From: Fidelibacterota bacterium
GTDB taxonomy: Bacteria > Fidelibacterota > Marinisomatia > SCGC-AAA003-L08 > JACNLC01
Length of the DNA stretch: 64,000 nucleotides
Assembly (NCBI GenBank): GCA_013204025.1
Contig: JABMOW010000018.1
Coordinates: 33,190 to 97,189 of the forward strand
Direction of reading: 5' to 3'
The notes below the pieces were generated by a model. The model did not search any database. It saw only the letters and a list, made by a program, of their open reading frames with translations, and was not told where the DNA came from. The translations under genes and the position numbers were made by a program. Shown here piece by piece: positions 36,003-44,402 of the stretch (position 1 is the stretch's first letter; every line of letters begins with the position of its first letter).

Positions 36003-37223
36003 ATGATCGTTATCACAAGTATAATTGTATTTGTCGGAATAATTATTCTATTAGTATCCGTTTTGAATATTGCGGAGAAGCGTCTGCTTCCTCAAGGTGA
36101 AGTAAAAATTCTGATTAACGGAGACGATGAAAAATCACCTATCGTTAAGCCGGGCAGTAATCTTCTCACCGCAATGGCATCCAACAAAATCTTTTTGCCA
36201 TCCGCATGTGGAGGTGGGGGAACCTGTGGAATGTGTACCTGTCAGATCCTCTCAGGTGGCGGACAGATACTACCCACCGAATTAAGTCACATTTCCAGAG
36301 CAAAGGCTAAAGATAATTGGAGACTTGCCTGCCAGGTGAAAATCCGTGAAGCTATGGAAGTAAAGATTCCTGACGAGATATTCAATATCCAGAAATGGGA
36401 ATGCACTGTACGATCGAATCAGAACGTTGCCACATTCATTAAAGAATTAGTCCTTGAGCTACCTGCTGGCGAAGAACTGAATTTCCAATCCGGTGGATAT
36501 ATCCAAATTGATATTCCCGAATACGACATTCACTTTAACACTATGGCGGTTGAAGATGAATATCGTGGAGATTGGGATAAATTCCATTTATTTGACCTTC
36601 ATCACAAAAATGAAGAACCAATTTTTAGAGCATATTCAATGGCCAGTCATCCGGCTGAGGGAAATATTGTCATGCTGAATGTTCGAATAGCAACACCTCC
36701 TCCGAAACTCTGGAAAGAAGTTCCTCCGGGTATATCATCTACTTATATTTTCAATCTGAAACCTGGCGACAAAGTAATCATTTCAGGACCATATGGTGAG
36801 TTCTTCCTGAAAGATACACAACGAGAGATTGTTTTTGTTGGTGGCGGTGCTGGCATGGCGCCTATGCGATCTCATCTCTTTCATCTGTTTAAAACAGAAA
36901 GAACGACGAGAAAAGTATCGTTCTGGTATGGTGCACGATCTATGAGAGAAATGTTCTATCATGAACAATTTTTGGAAATCGCCAAGGAGTTTCCGAATTT
37001 CAGCTATAATGTTGCTCTCTCTGAACCTATGCCTGAGGATAACTGGGCTGGTCCAACCGGATTTATTCATCAGGTACTCCATGATAATTATCTTAGAGAT
37101 CATGAAGACCCCACAGAAATTGAGTTTTATATGTGCGGCCCGCCAATGATGATCGATGCTGCGGACAATATGATTTATAACCTTGGCGTGGATGCAGATA
37201 ATATCATGTACGATAAGTTTTAA
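36003..37223 (+). CDS. nqrF: Na+-translocating NADH:quinone reductase subunit F
   Basis: A 406-residue electron-entry subunit that oxidises NADH. An N-terminal membrane helix is followed by a 2Fe-2S ferredoxin domain (PSACGGGGTCGMCTCQILSG, about residues 66-85, then LACQVK), a FAD-binding barrel (FRAYSMASHPAEGN) and an NADH-binding domain (VFVGGGAGMAPMRSHLFHLF; EFYMCGPPMMIDA near the C-terminus). All cofactor residues expected of an active enzyme appear intact. It lies 9 nt upstream of apbE. Confidence 0.96.
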   Translation: MIVITSIIVFVGIIILLVSVLNIAEKRLLPQGEVKILINGDDEKSPIVKPGSNLLTAMASNKIFLPSACGGGGTCGMCTCQILSGGGQILPTELSHISRAKAKDNWRLACQVKIREAMEVKIPDEIFNIQKWECTVRSNQNVATFIKELVLELPAGEELNFQSGGYIQIDIPEYDIHFNTMAVEDEYRGDWDKFHLFDLHHKNEEPIFRAYSMASHPAEGNIVMLNVRIATPPPKLWKEVPPGISSTYIFNLKPGDKVIISGPYGEFFLKDTQREIVFVGGGAGMAPMRSHLFHLFKTERTTRKVSFWYGARSMREMFYHEQFLEIAKEFPNFSYNVALSEPMPEDNWAGPTGFIHQVLHDNYLRDHEDPTEIEFYMCGPPMMIDAADNMIYNLGVDADNIMYDKF

Positions 37224-37232
37224 CATCTAACC

Positions 37233-38276
37233 ATGACGCAGTTGTTTTTTCAAAAGAAAGTTCGGTGGATATCGGGCTTTCTTTTTTTTCTGATCGTTTT
37301 TACATCCTGTTCAGATCATGAGAAAGAATCGACGATCACCGGGACCACGATGGGAACCACGTATTCGGTTAAAATCCGGTTTGATGAATCACCCACCTTA
37401 TCTGCTACTTCGATAAAGAATAAAATTGATTCAACGCTGATGATTCTTAATCAACAGGTTTCAACGTACATTCCTTTCAGCGAAATTTCCAGATTTAATG
37501 CTCTGTCCGCAGGTGAGTGGTTTGAGATTTCCCACCATTTTCAAGCAATAGTAGAGCAGGCACTTGATGTTTCTACAATTTCAGGAGGTGCATTCGATAT
37601 AACGGTACATCCGCTCGTCAGATTATGGGGATTTGGAATAGATGGGGGGATTTGGGAAACACCTTCTGAATCGGACATCCGCCATGCGATGAATATAATT
37701 GGTAGCAAATATCTGACATTATCAGGAAACCAGATAAAGAAGGATATCCCGGGGCTTGAGTTAGATCTAAGTGCAATTGCAAAAGGATATGGCGTTGATT
37801 TGATTTCCCAACTTTTATTGGATTTAAAATTTAATGATTACATGGTTGAGATTGGTGGAGAAGTCCGCTGCCAAAATGGAAATGCTAATAATTCCTGGAG
37901 GATCGGTATTGAAATCCCCGCAGACCAACAACAGACCTCTGAAGGGTTCGCAGGTGTCATACGTTTAGATGATCTTGCTATGGCGACTTCAGGGAACTAC
38001 CGGAACTATTTTATACACGAAGGTCATCGCTATTCACATACCATCAATCCGAAAACCGGGAAGCCCGTTGACCATACACTGGCCAGTGCAACAATCATCA
38101 CATCTACATGCATGAATGCCGATGCACTTGCAACTGCTGTGATGGTACTTGGAGCAATTGATGGATTAGAACTTATTGAATCTCTGGACGGAGTAGAGTG
38201 TTTTCTTATTGAAGAAAATATCGATGGAAGCACCATCACTCATTCCAGTGATGGATTTGGAAAATTTATTGAATGA
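37233..38276 (+). CDS. apbE: FAD:protein FMN transferase (ApbE lipoprotein)
   Basis: A 347-residue exported enzyme that transfers FMN from FAD onto Thr of NqrB and NqrC. A lipoprotein signal ends in a lipobox-like FTSCSDHE (Cys at about residue 26). Domain motifs are TITGTTMGTTYSVKI, SGGAFDITVHPLVRLWGFG, the Mg/FAD segment LDLSAIAKGYGVDLI, and HTINPKTGKPVDHTLASATI near the C-terminus. Its place right after nqrF is the usual one and matches the flavinylation motifs in nqrB and nqrC. Confidence 0.94.
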   Translation: MTQLFFQKKVRWISGFLFFLIVFTSCSDHEKESTITGTTMGTTYSVKIRFDESPTLSATSIKNKIDSTLMILNQQVSTYIPFSEISRFNALSAGEWFEISHHFQAIVEQALDVSTISGGAFDITVHPLVRLWGFGIDGGIWETPSESDIRHAMNIIGSKYLTLSGNQIKKDIPGLELDLSAIAKGYGVDLISQLLLDLKFNDYMVEIGGEVRCQNGNANNSWRIGIEIPADQQQTSEGFAGVIRLDDLAMATSGNYRNYFIHEGHRYSHTINPKTGKPVDHTLASATIITSTCMNADALATAVMVLGAIDGLELIESLDGVECFLIEENIDGSTITHSSDGFGKFIE

Positions 38277-38439
38277 CGGTTTTATTTTCACATTGACGGT
38301 GTGCAGCACCAGAACAGGCACAATTTTCACTTGTGCCACCACAGGAACCTTTGAGTTCGTTCTTGGAGTAGAGACTCCCGATTGTCAGAATAACCGCTGC
38401 AAAAATAAAAACCAGGACTGATAAAATGATGGTTGCCAT
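38266..38439 (-). CDS. nqrM: Na+-NQR maturation protein NqrM (DUF539)
   Basis: A small protein (57 residues from the ATG at 38439) with one membrane helix (IILSVLVFIFAAVILTIGSL) followed by KGSCGGTSENCACSG and another Cys near the end. This matches NqrM, needed to insert the Fe centre between NqrD and NqrE. It normally follows apbE on the same strand. Here it is on the opposite strand, convergent, and overlaps the apbE end by 11 bp. A start ten codons upstream (38469) is possible, but family N-termini support the shorter form. No Shine-Dalgarno was seen for either. Confidence 0.8.
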   Translation of the reverse strand: MATIILSVLVFIFAAVILTIGSLYSKNELKGSCGGTSENCACSGAAHRQCENKTVIQ

Positions 38440-38511
38440 TGATGGTAATTTACAGATATGTGCAGCCATTACACATTGAGTTAAATGAACATTACTAAAG
38501 GAAAAGTACGG

Positions 38512-40041
38512 ATGAATTTTTGGAAAGTTGTGACCGTTATCATCACGTTGTTAGTATTAACAAATCTTCCCTTCGCCGCAGAACCACAACATGAAGACCA
38601 TTCGCCTCCTGCAAAACAGGAGCAGGTGGATCAACATGCAGGATCACATGAAGATACGGGTAACCATTCAGAATCTCATGCGCCTCATCTGAATGGCAGT
38701 ACAGTTAATATTTTGTGGATCATACCCTTTCTCGGGATTCTATTATCCATTGCTGTATTACCGTTGACTGCACCTTCATTCTGGCATCATCATTATGGCA
38801 AGGTTTCCCTATTTTGGGGAAGTACCTTTATTATCCTTTTTGGATTCCATTATGGTCTGGACATGGCAGAGTTTTATCTGTTAGAGGTGTACTTAAGTGA
38901 GTTTATCCCGTTTATCGTTTTGCTTCTTTCCTTGTTTACGGTTGCAGGTGGCGTTCGTCTTACAGGCTCGTTGCGTGGAAGCCCCGCCGTCAATACGCTT
39001 ATACTGCTGATAGGTACCGTTCTTGCATCATGGATGGGGACAACAGGAGCTGCGATGCTGCTCATACGTCCCATCATTCGGGCAAATGCATGGCGGAAGA
39101 AGCAAGTGCACATCATCGTATTTTTTATTTTTTTGGTGGCAAATATTGGAGGATCATTAACTCCATTGGGAGATCCACCGCTATTCCTCGGCTTTCTGAA
39201 AGGAGTAAGCTTTTTCTGGACCACAACGCACATGTTCCTTCCGATGCTGACCGTATCCGTTATCCTCCTTATTCTGTTCTACATCATCGATACAGTATTG
39301 TATAAAAAAGAGAAACCAGTCCCGGATGATGGGACAAAAACACCTCTTCGACTGGAAGGGAAAGCAAATCTTTTACTGTTACCACTTGTCGTGGGTGCAG
39401 TATTGATCAGCGGAATTTGGCACCCTGATCCTACAAATCCAAATGATTGGGCTATATCTGCGTGGGGGACGTGCATGATGACAAAGGGTGTTCTTGCGCA
39501 GGTTATCCTGCTTCTATTGATCGCTGTCATTTCATGGAAGATAACCCCACAATCTGTCAGACGTGGGAACGGATTTACCTGGGAACCCATCCTAGAGGTA
39601 GCCAAATTATTCGCCACAATCTTTATCACTATGGTGCCGGCTATTGCAATTTTAAAAGCCGGGAGTGAGGGCGCTTTAAAATTTGTAATTGATATGGTTA
39701 AAAATCCGGAAACAGGTGAATTCGTCAATAGAAGTTTTTTTTGGGCGACCGGAATACTTTCCAGCTTTCTGGATAACGCGCCTACTTACGTAGTATTTTT
39801 CAACACCGCCGGAGGAGATGCTCAACAATTGATGACCACTTTTTCTGGTACTTTGCTGGCGATTTCAGCTGGTGCTGTATTTATGGGGGCAAATACGTAT
39901 ATCGGGAATGCTCCAAACTTTATGGTTAAGTCCATTGCAGAAGAGAATCACATAAAAATGCCCAGTTTCTTCGGATATATGGCGTGGTCCGTGAGCATTT
40001 TAATTCCGATATTTTTTGTCGTAAGTTTCATTTTCTTTTAA
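38512..40041 (+). CDS. nhaD: NhaD-type Na+/H+ antiporter
   Basis: A 509-residue inner-membrane antiporter of the ion-transporter superfamily. NhaD signatures: SWMGTTGAAMLLIRPIIRAN, IGGSLTPLGDPPLFLGFLKG, SFLDNAPTYVVFFNTAGGDA and AVFMGANTYIGNAPNFMVKS. It has a signal-like first helix and then, at about residues 25-60, an unusual His/Glu-rich hydrophilic stretch (HEDHSPPAKQEQ..., HAGSHEDTGNHSESHAPH) that could bind metal. The start at 38512 has AAGGA upstream and gives a clean first helix; 38485 is an alternative. Export of Na+ fits with NQR next door. Confidence 0.92.
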   Translation: MNFWKVVTVIITLLVLTNLPFAAEPQHEDHSPPAKQEQVDQHAGSHEDTGNHSESHAPHLNGSTVNILWIIPFLGILLSIAVLPLTAPSFWHHHYGKVSLFWGSTFIILFGFHYGLDMAEFYLLEVYLSEFIPFIVLLLSLFTVAGGVRLTGSLRGSPAVNTLILLIGTVLASWMGTTGAAMLLIRPIIRANAWRKKQVHIIVFFIFLVANIGGSLTPLGDPPLFLGFLKGVSFFWTTTHMFLPMLTVSVILLILFYIIDTVLYKKEKPVPDDGTKTPLRLEGKANLLLLPLVVGAVLISGIWHPDPTNPNDWAISAWGTCMMTKGVLAQVILLLLIAVISWKITPQSVRRGNGFTWEPILEVAKLFATIFITMVPAIAILKAGSEGALKFVIDMVKNPETGEFVNRSFFWATGILSSFLDNAPTYVVFFNTAGGDAQQLMTTFSGTLLAISAGAVFMGANTYIGNAPNFMVKSIAEENHIKMPSFFGYMAWSVSILIPIFFVVSFIFF

Positions 40042-40063
40042 TAAAGGATTAAGGAGAATCACT

Positions 40064-40510
40064 TTGTTTAATCACATTTTAATAGCAACAGATATGAGTC
40101 CAAAAGCAATATCGGCTACCAAAAAAGCAGTCCAATTGGCTCATCAGTTTAATTCAAGAATTACGTTACTGAACATCCATGAGGAGTTCATGTCTGATGA
40201 TGAGATGCAGATGCTGCGAGTAAGTGTCAATAAAATGAAGGAAGAATTTCATAAAACTGCAGATGCTGCAAAAAGTGAAATGAAGAGAATAATTCATGAA
40301 CTTCACGCCGATGATATTCAAGTTGAATTTTTGTTAAGAGAAGGGAAAACGCCAAAAACAATATGCTCTGTTGCTGTTGAATTAGGCGCAGATCTCATCG
40401 TACTTGGTACAAATGGTCGAGATAATATCCATGATTATATTTTGGGAACGACTTCAGAATATGTTGTGAGACATTCCAAACTTCCTGTACTGGTTATACC
40501 CGGATCATAA
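40064..40510 (+). CDS. Universal stress protein (UspA family)
   Basis: A 148-residue cytosolic alpha/beta protein. The N-terminal FNHILIATDMSPKAISATKK and the C-terminal ATP-binding loop GADLIVLGTNGRDNIHDYIL with a later GTTSEYVVRHSKLPVLVIPG (G-2x-G-9x-G-S/T pattern) are typical of ATP-binding UspA proteins. The start codon is TTG with AAGGAG 7 nt upstream. It lies 22 nt after nhaD, so the two are likely co-transcribed, which suggests a link to salt or energy stress. Confidence 0.92.
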   Translation: MFNHILIATDMSPKAISATKKAVQLAHQFNSRITLLNIHEEFMSDDEMQMLRVSVNKMKEEFHKTADAAKSEMKRIIHELHADDIQVEFLLREGKTPKTICSVAVELGADLIVLGTNGRDNIHDYILGTTSEYVVRHSKLPVLVIPGS

Positions 40511-40593
40511 TCAATAAATCCCAACACTTTCTTGTTTCAATGTTGTAATTCATTTAAAAATTAGTAAATTAATCTGCTTAAACGGAATTTGAT

Positions 40594-41433
40594 ATGTCAA
40601 GTAGTCGAGTATTTATCCTTTATATTTTAGTAATTTTATCACCGTTATTCACACAAATGAAAGACGGCGAACATATAGAATATTATAAAAATGGAAGTAT
40701 CAAACACCGTGCTGATATAAAAGATGGAAAGATAAATGGCTTGTTTGTGTGGTACTACGAAAATGGCAATAAGAAAATTGAACAGTACTATTCCAACGGA
40801 ATTGAACATGGCACTTACATAACCTACTTCGAAAAAGGTGGGATCAGGAAAAAAGAGAATTATTTCCAAGGAGAAAAAGACGGACAATTTCAGTATTATT
40901 TTCCTAATAGTATCTGTAAAACTGAATTTCAATTTAAAGAAGGCCAAGAACATGGTCCGTTCCAAGAATGGGACGAAAACGGAACATTAATTAAAGAAGG
41001 ATTCTATTTATCTGGAAGACAAGATAAAAAATGGAATTCATACTATCCGTCAGGAATGATAAAATCTGAAGAATTCTATATTAATGGTATCCCTGAAGGT
41101 CGGTGGGAAAGCTACTGGAAAGGCAATAGAATTAAATCAATCGAAAATTATGACCAGGGCTTAAGAGATGGGAAATGGGAAGCTTATTTTGAAAATGGGT
41201 CTGTCGAATTTATTCAATATTTTCAGGATGGTCAACCGGATGGAACATGGATTAGTTATTACGTTAACGGAAAAGAAAGATTAAGAAAAAGTTATAAATA
41301 TGGAGTACCCGACGGCTTGTGGATTGAATATTATGCTACAGGTTCAATCAAGAAAGATGGGTATTATAAAAATGGTGAAAAAACCGGCGTTTGGAAAGAA
41401 TATGATGAAAAAGGGAAATCCATCCGAAATTAA
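40594..41433 (+). CDS. MORN-repeat protein (YwqK-like)
   Basis: A 279-residue exported or membrane-anchored protein. A signal-like N-terminus (RVFILYILVILSPLFTQ) is followed by about ten tandem MORN-variant repeats of roughly 23 residues, each like YY.NG..K.E..Y..G...G.W..Y (for example GKWEAYFENGSVEFIQYFQD). Relatives are annotated as YwqK-family antitoxin components, but no toxin partner is adjacent and the repeats by themselves suggest only a protein- or membrane-binding role. Confidence 0.85.
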   Translation: MSSSRVFILYILVILSPLFTQMKDGEHIEYYKNGSIKHRADIKDGKINGLFVWYYENGNKKIEQYYSNGIEHGTYITYFEKGGIRKKENYFQGEKDGQFQYYFPNSICKTEFQFKEGQEHGPFQEWDENGTLIKEGFYLSGRQDKKWNSYYPSGMIKSEEFYINGIPEGRWESYWKGNRIKSIENYDQGLRDGKWEAYFENGSVEFIQYFQDGQPDGTWISYYVNGKERLRKSYKYGVPDGLWIEYYATGSIKKDGYYKNGEKTGVWKEYDEKGKSIRN

Positions 41434-41467
41434 TTTTAATAATTAACTTGAGTTAAGAGAATAAATT

Positions 41468-42922
41468 ATGAATAGACCACTTGATCAATCATTTATAAAT
41501 GCAAAAAATCTGTTAAATAGTTCATCGGATATGATCATTGCAGTTGATAGTGACCGTAAAATAATAGAGTTTAATGCTGCCGCAGAGCATTCTTTTGGTT
41601 ATACTCGTGATGAAGTTATCGGGAAACATGTTGATATGCTCTATGCAGAACCAACATACGGTAATAGTATTCATCAAAAAACAATTGAAAGAGGGCATAC
41701 CAGTCAGGAAATAATTAATATAAACAAAAATAGTGAAGTATTTACCAGCTATCTTTCCACATCAATAATAAGCGATGTGGATGGTAATAAAATTGGTGTG
41801 ATGGGTGTCTCCCGAGATATCTCAAGCATCAAAAACACGGAAGCACAGCTTCGTGTAAGCCGTGAATATGGTAAAATTCTAATTGATTGTTCAATGGATA
41901 TGATTATTGCAGTAGACAACAACAGAAAAATTCTTGAATTTAATAAAGCAGCTGTAGATACTTTTGGATATCAACCCGAGGAAGTAATCGGAAAGTCAGT
42001 CAATATCTTATATGCTGACCCTGAAGAAGGCAGGACATTACATAGAAAGACCTCTGTCTCTGGAAAGGTACTTTCAGAAGTCATATCTCGAAAAAAAAAT
42101 GGTGATGAATTTTTCAGTTTAATTTCGGCATCTTTAATGCATGATAAAGACGGCGAACAGATTGGAGTGATGGGAATTTCACGTGATATCACTTCAGAAA
42201 AATTAAGTCGCAATATTTTAAAAAAATCTGAAGAAAGACACAGAATACTATCCGTCGAATTAGCTGAAGCCAATATAATGAAAGAGCTTTTGCTGGATGT
42301 GATTACTCATGATATGAAAAACACGCTAGGTACATTAAATGGTATGGCAGAACTATTATTACAAGAATATGGAAATAATGAGTATGCCAGTGTTATCGGA
42401 CAGTGTACAACAAATTTGATTGATATCATCGAAAATGCATCAATACTAACTCAGGTCACTTTGGGTGAAGAAATAGATAAAAGAAATATTAATCTCAATC
42501 AACTTTTAATGGGAATTTCAAACGAATTTTTAGTTGTATTGGATTCAAAAAAAATGACTCTGGAAATAGACATAGATCCGGAAATAACTATTTATGCGAA
42601 TCCAATTATATCGGAAGTTTTTAAAAATTATATCAGCAATGCCATAAAATATGCAAGTGACGGAAAAAGGATTGTCGTATCGGCATTTAAAACTTCCTCT
42701 GGTCTTACAGTAGAAGTATGTGATTTCGGTAAAACAATCGAAAAAGAGAATTATGATAGCATATTTAATCGAAAAGTACAACTCGCTGGTACCGGAAAGA
42801 ATGGTCGTGGACTCGGACTTGCTATCGTTCAAAGAATATCAGATGCTCATTCTGCAAAGGTGGGAGTAATGCCGAATTCACCAACCGGCAATAAGTTTTA
42901 CATCAAGTTTTCAAATACTTGA
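41468..42922 (+). CDS. PAS-PAS sensor histidine kinase, cytosolic
   Basis: A 484-residue kinase without membrane segments. Two similar PAS domains (about residues 10-125 and 135-250) share the patterns SSDMIIAVDSDRKIIEFNAA and SMDMIIAVDNNRKILEFNKA and both end GVMG.SRDI, indicating a tandem duplication. The dimerisation/phosphoacceptor helix has LLDVITHDMKNTLGTLNGMA at about 275-294 (His in THDMKN). The ATPase domain has the N-box FKNYISNAIKYASDGKRIV and the G2-box GRGLGLAIVQRIS. No receiver is fused. Two single-domain receivers and an Hpt gene follow, so a multistep relay is likely. Signal unknown. Confidence 0.92.
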   Translation: MNRPLDQSFINAKNLLNSSSDMIIAVDSDRKIIEFNAAAEHSFGYTRDEVIGKHVDMLYAEPTYGNSIHQKTIERGHTSQEIININKNSEVFTSYLSTSIISDVDGNKIGVMGVSRDISSIKNTEAQLRVSREYGKILIDCSMDMIIAVDNNRKILEFNKAAVDTFGYQPEEVIGKSVNILYADPEEGRTLHRKTSVSGKVLSEVISRKKNGDEFFSLISASLMHDKDGEQIGVMGISRDITSEKLSRNILKKSEERHRILSVELAEANIMKELLLDVITHDMKNTLGTLNGMAELLLQEYGNNEYASVIGQCTTNLIDIIENASILTQVTLGEEIDKRNINLNQLLMGISNEFLVVLDSKKMTLEIDIDPEITIYANPIISEVFKNYISNAIKYASDGKRIVVSAFKTSSGLTVEVCDFGKTIEKENYDSIFNRKVQLAGTGKNGRGLGLAIVQRISDAHSAKVGVMPNSPTGNKFYIKFSNT

Positions 42923-43038
42923 TACCGGTTTCATTAATAATATAAATTATATTTAATGGAATTAAATGAATACTATTAAATTACATAATTCAAAATTTTA
43001 ATTAATTAGATTGATTTCAACAAATTTTAGGACATACA

Positions 43039-43419
43039 ATGACCGAAAGTAAAACCAAACCCATGATCTTGGTTGTAGAAGATGATATTCTAAACCGAAA
43101 ATTGATGACTTTCTACCTCAGAGAAAAGTTTGAATTGTGTTATGGTGCATCTGTTGCTGAGGCGAAGGAAAGTTTGATACAGAATAACCCGAAAGTAATT
43201 TTACTAGATTTATCTCTATTAGAAGGTGAAAACGGGTTAGATCTTTGCGATTATGTCCAAAAAACGGAAAAGTACAAAGATATTCCCATTATAGCTGTAA
43301 CTGCCCACGCATTTTCAAAAGACCGTCAAATATGCGAAGAAGCTGGCTGCGCTGCTTATCTGTCAAAGCCCGTTAAACAAAACGAGCTAATACAAATGAT
43401 TGAAAAACATTTGAAATGA
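43039..43419 (+). CDS. Single-domain response regulator 1
   Basis: A 126-residue receiver with the acidic pair in LVVEDDILNRKL, the phospho-acceptor Asp in VILLDLSLLEGENGLDL, the switch Thr in PIIAVTAHAFSKD, and the Lys in YLSKPVK. No output domain, so it works by protein contact or as a relay step. It is 116 nt downstream of the PAS kinase and followed by a second stand-alone receiver. Confidence 0.93.
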   Translation: MTESKTKPMILVVEDDILNRKLMTFYLREKFELCYGASVAEAKESLIQNNPKVILLDLSLLEGENGLDLCDYVQKTEKYKDIPIIAVTAHAFSKDRQICEEAGCAAYLSKPVKQNELIQMIEKHLK

Positions 43420-43460
43420 TTCCTCCGCAATCCATTCGTAATATTATGATTTAATAAAAT

Positions 43461-43844
43461 ATGGTAGTCACAAATAAAGCACCAATTCTAGTCGTTGAGG
43501 ACAATGAAGCAAATATGAAGTTCTTGCTTTTTATCCTTAAACGATTGGGACTTTCTTATGAAAAGGCTTATTCCGGAGAAGAAGCTATGGAGATAATAAA
43601 GGACCAGGAATTTAGCTGTATGCTGTTTGATATCAATTTAGGAGATGGAATCAGCGGGTTGGAACTTATGGAAATTGTCAGAAAAATTGACAAGTATAAA
43701 GACACACCTATTATTGCCGTAACAGCTTATTTTGGCGAGAATTTTGAAACTGAAATATTAGCGAAAGGGTTTACTGACTATCTCGGCAAACCATACGTAA
43801 TTGATCAACTTAAGAGCAAGTTGGATAAATATCATATTCTTTAG
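43461..43844 (+). CDS. Single-domain response regulator 2
   Basis: A 127-residue receiver: LVVEDNEANMKFLLF, the acceptor Asp in CMLFDINLGDGISGLEL, Thr in PIIAVTAYFGEN, Lys in YLGKPYV. It resembles its upstream neighbour but is distinct in sequence. It is convergent with the Hpt gene, 19 bp away. Together the three genes supply all modules of a phosphorelay. Confidence 0.93.
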   Translation: MVVTNKAPILVVEDNEANMKFLLFILKRLGLSYEKAYSGEEAMEIIKDQEFSCMLFDINLGDGISGLELMEIVRKIDKYKDTPIIAVTAYFGENFETEILAKGFTDYLGKPYVIDQLKSKLDKYHIL

Positions 43845-43863
43845 ATACCTTCATTTATACAGA

Positions 43864-44154
43864 TTAGTCTCGGACAGCACTCAACATTTTTTCAAATTCC
43901 GGTATTAAAACAGATAGTTCATCATACTCTTCATCTCTGGCCGCAAATTCGATTTTTTTACCAATATCCGTAAATTCAGTAAACCCATATCCAGCCCCTG
44001 TACCTTTAAGATTATGTCCAAATTTTCGAATTATAGGAAAATCCTTGTTTACGAGGTGCGTAGAAATAATTTCCTTCAATGAAGTATTTAAATATTCCAG
44101 ATATTCTAAAATCAGTTCCTTGAATTCTGGATCGTTAAACATGTCATATTCCAT
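43864..44154 (-). CDS. Hpt-domain phosphotransfer protein
   Basis: A 96-residue four-helix protein. The phospho-accepting His is in RKFGHNLKGTGAGYGFTEFT (about residues 44-63), matching the Hpt H.LKG....G motif, followed by FTDIGKKIEFAAR. It would shuttle phosphate between the receivers encoded next to it on the opposite strand. Convergent arrangement with no overlap. Confidence 0.88.
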   Translation of the reverse strand: MEYDMFNDPEFKELILEYLEYLNTSLKEIISTHLVNKDFPIIRKFGHNLKGTGAGYGFTEFTDIGKKIEFAARDEEYDELSVLIPEFEKMLSAVRD

Positions 44155-44345
44155 ATAATTCCCTTCCCATCATAAGTATAAATATGGTGTTAAATATCAA
44201 TCAGATTATCCTTGAGAAGTTATGCATGCTAGCGGAGTGAATAAAATTATTATTTTCTATAAACTTATCCTAATTCCTCATTTTATTACACTTGATGTAA
44301 TAGTGAACTCATCTTTCAAAAATTAATAAATCATCCTAAATTTCC

Positions 44346-44364
44346 CTTCCGTTATTAACGGAAG
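44346..44364 (+). promoter_or_regulatory. Hairpin in the leader of the aromatic-catabolism operon
   Basis: CTTCCGTT and AACGGAAG form a perfect 8-bp stem around ATT, followed by TTTATATG, 38 bp before the GTG of the aminotransferase. It could be an attenuator, an operator palindrome or a terminator of the preceding unit. No consensus known to me fits. Confidence 0.4.
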
Positions 44365-44402
44365 TTTATATGAACAAATAAAAAAACCTTGAAGGGTAAT
44401 TT

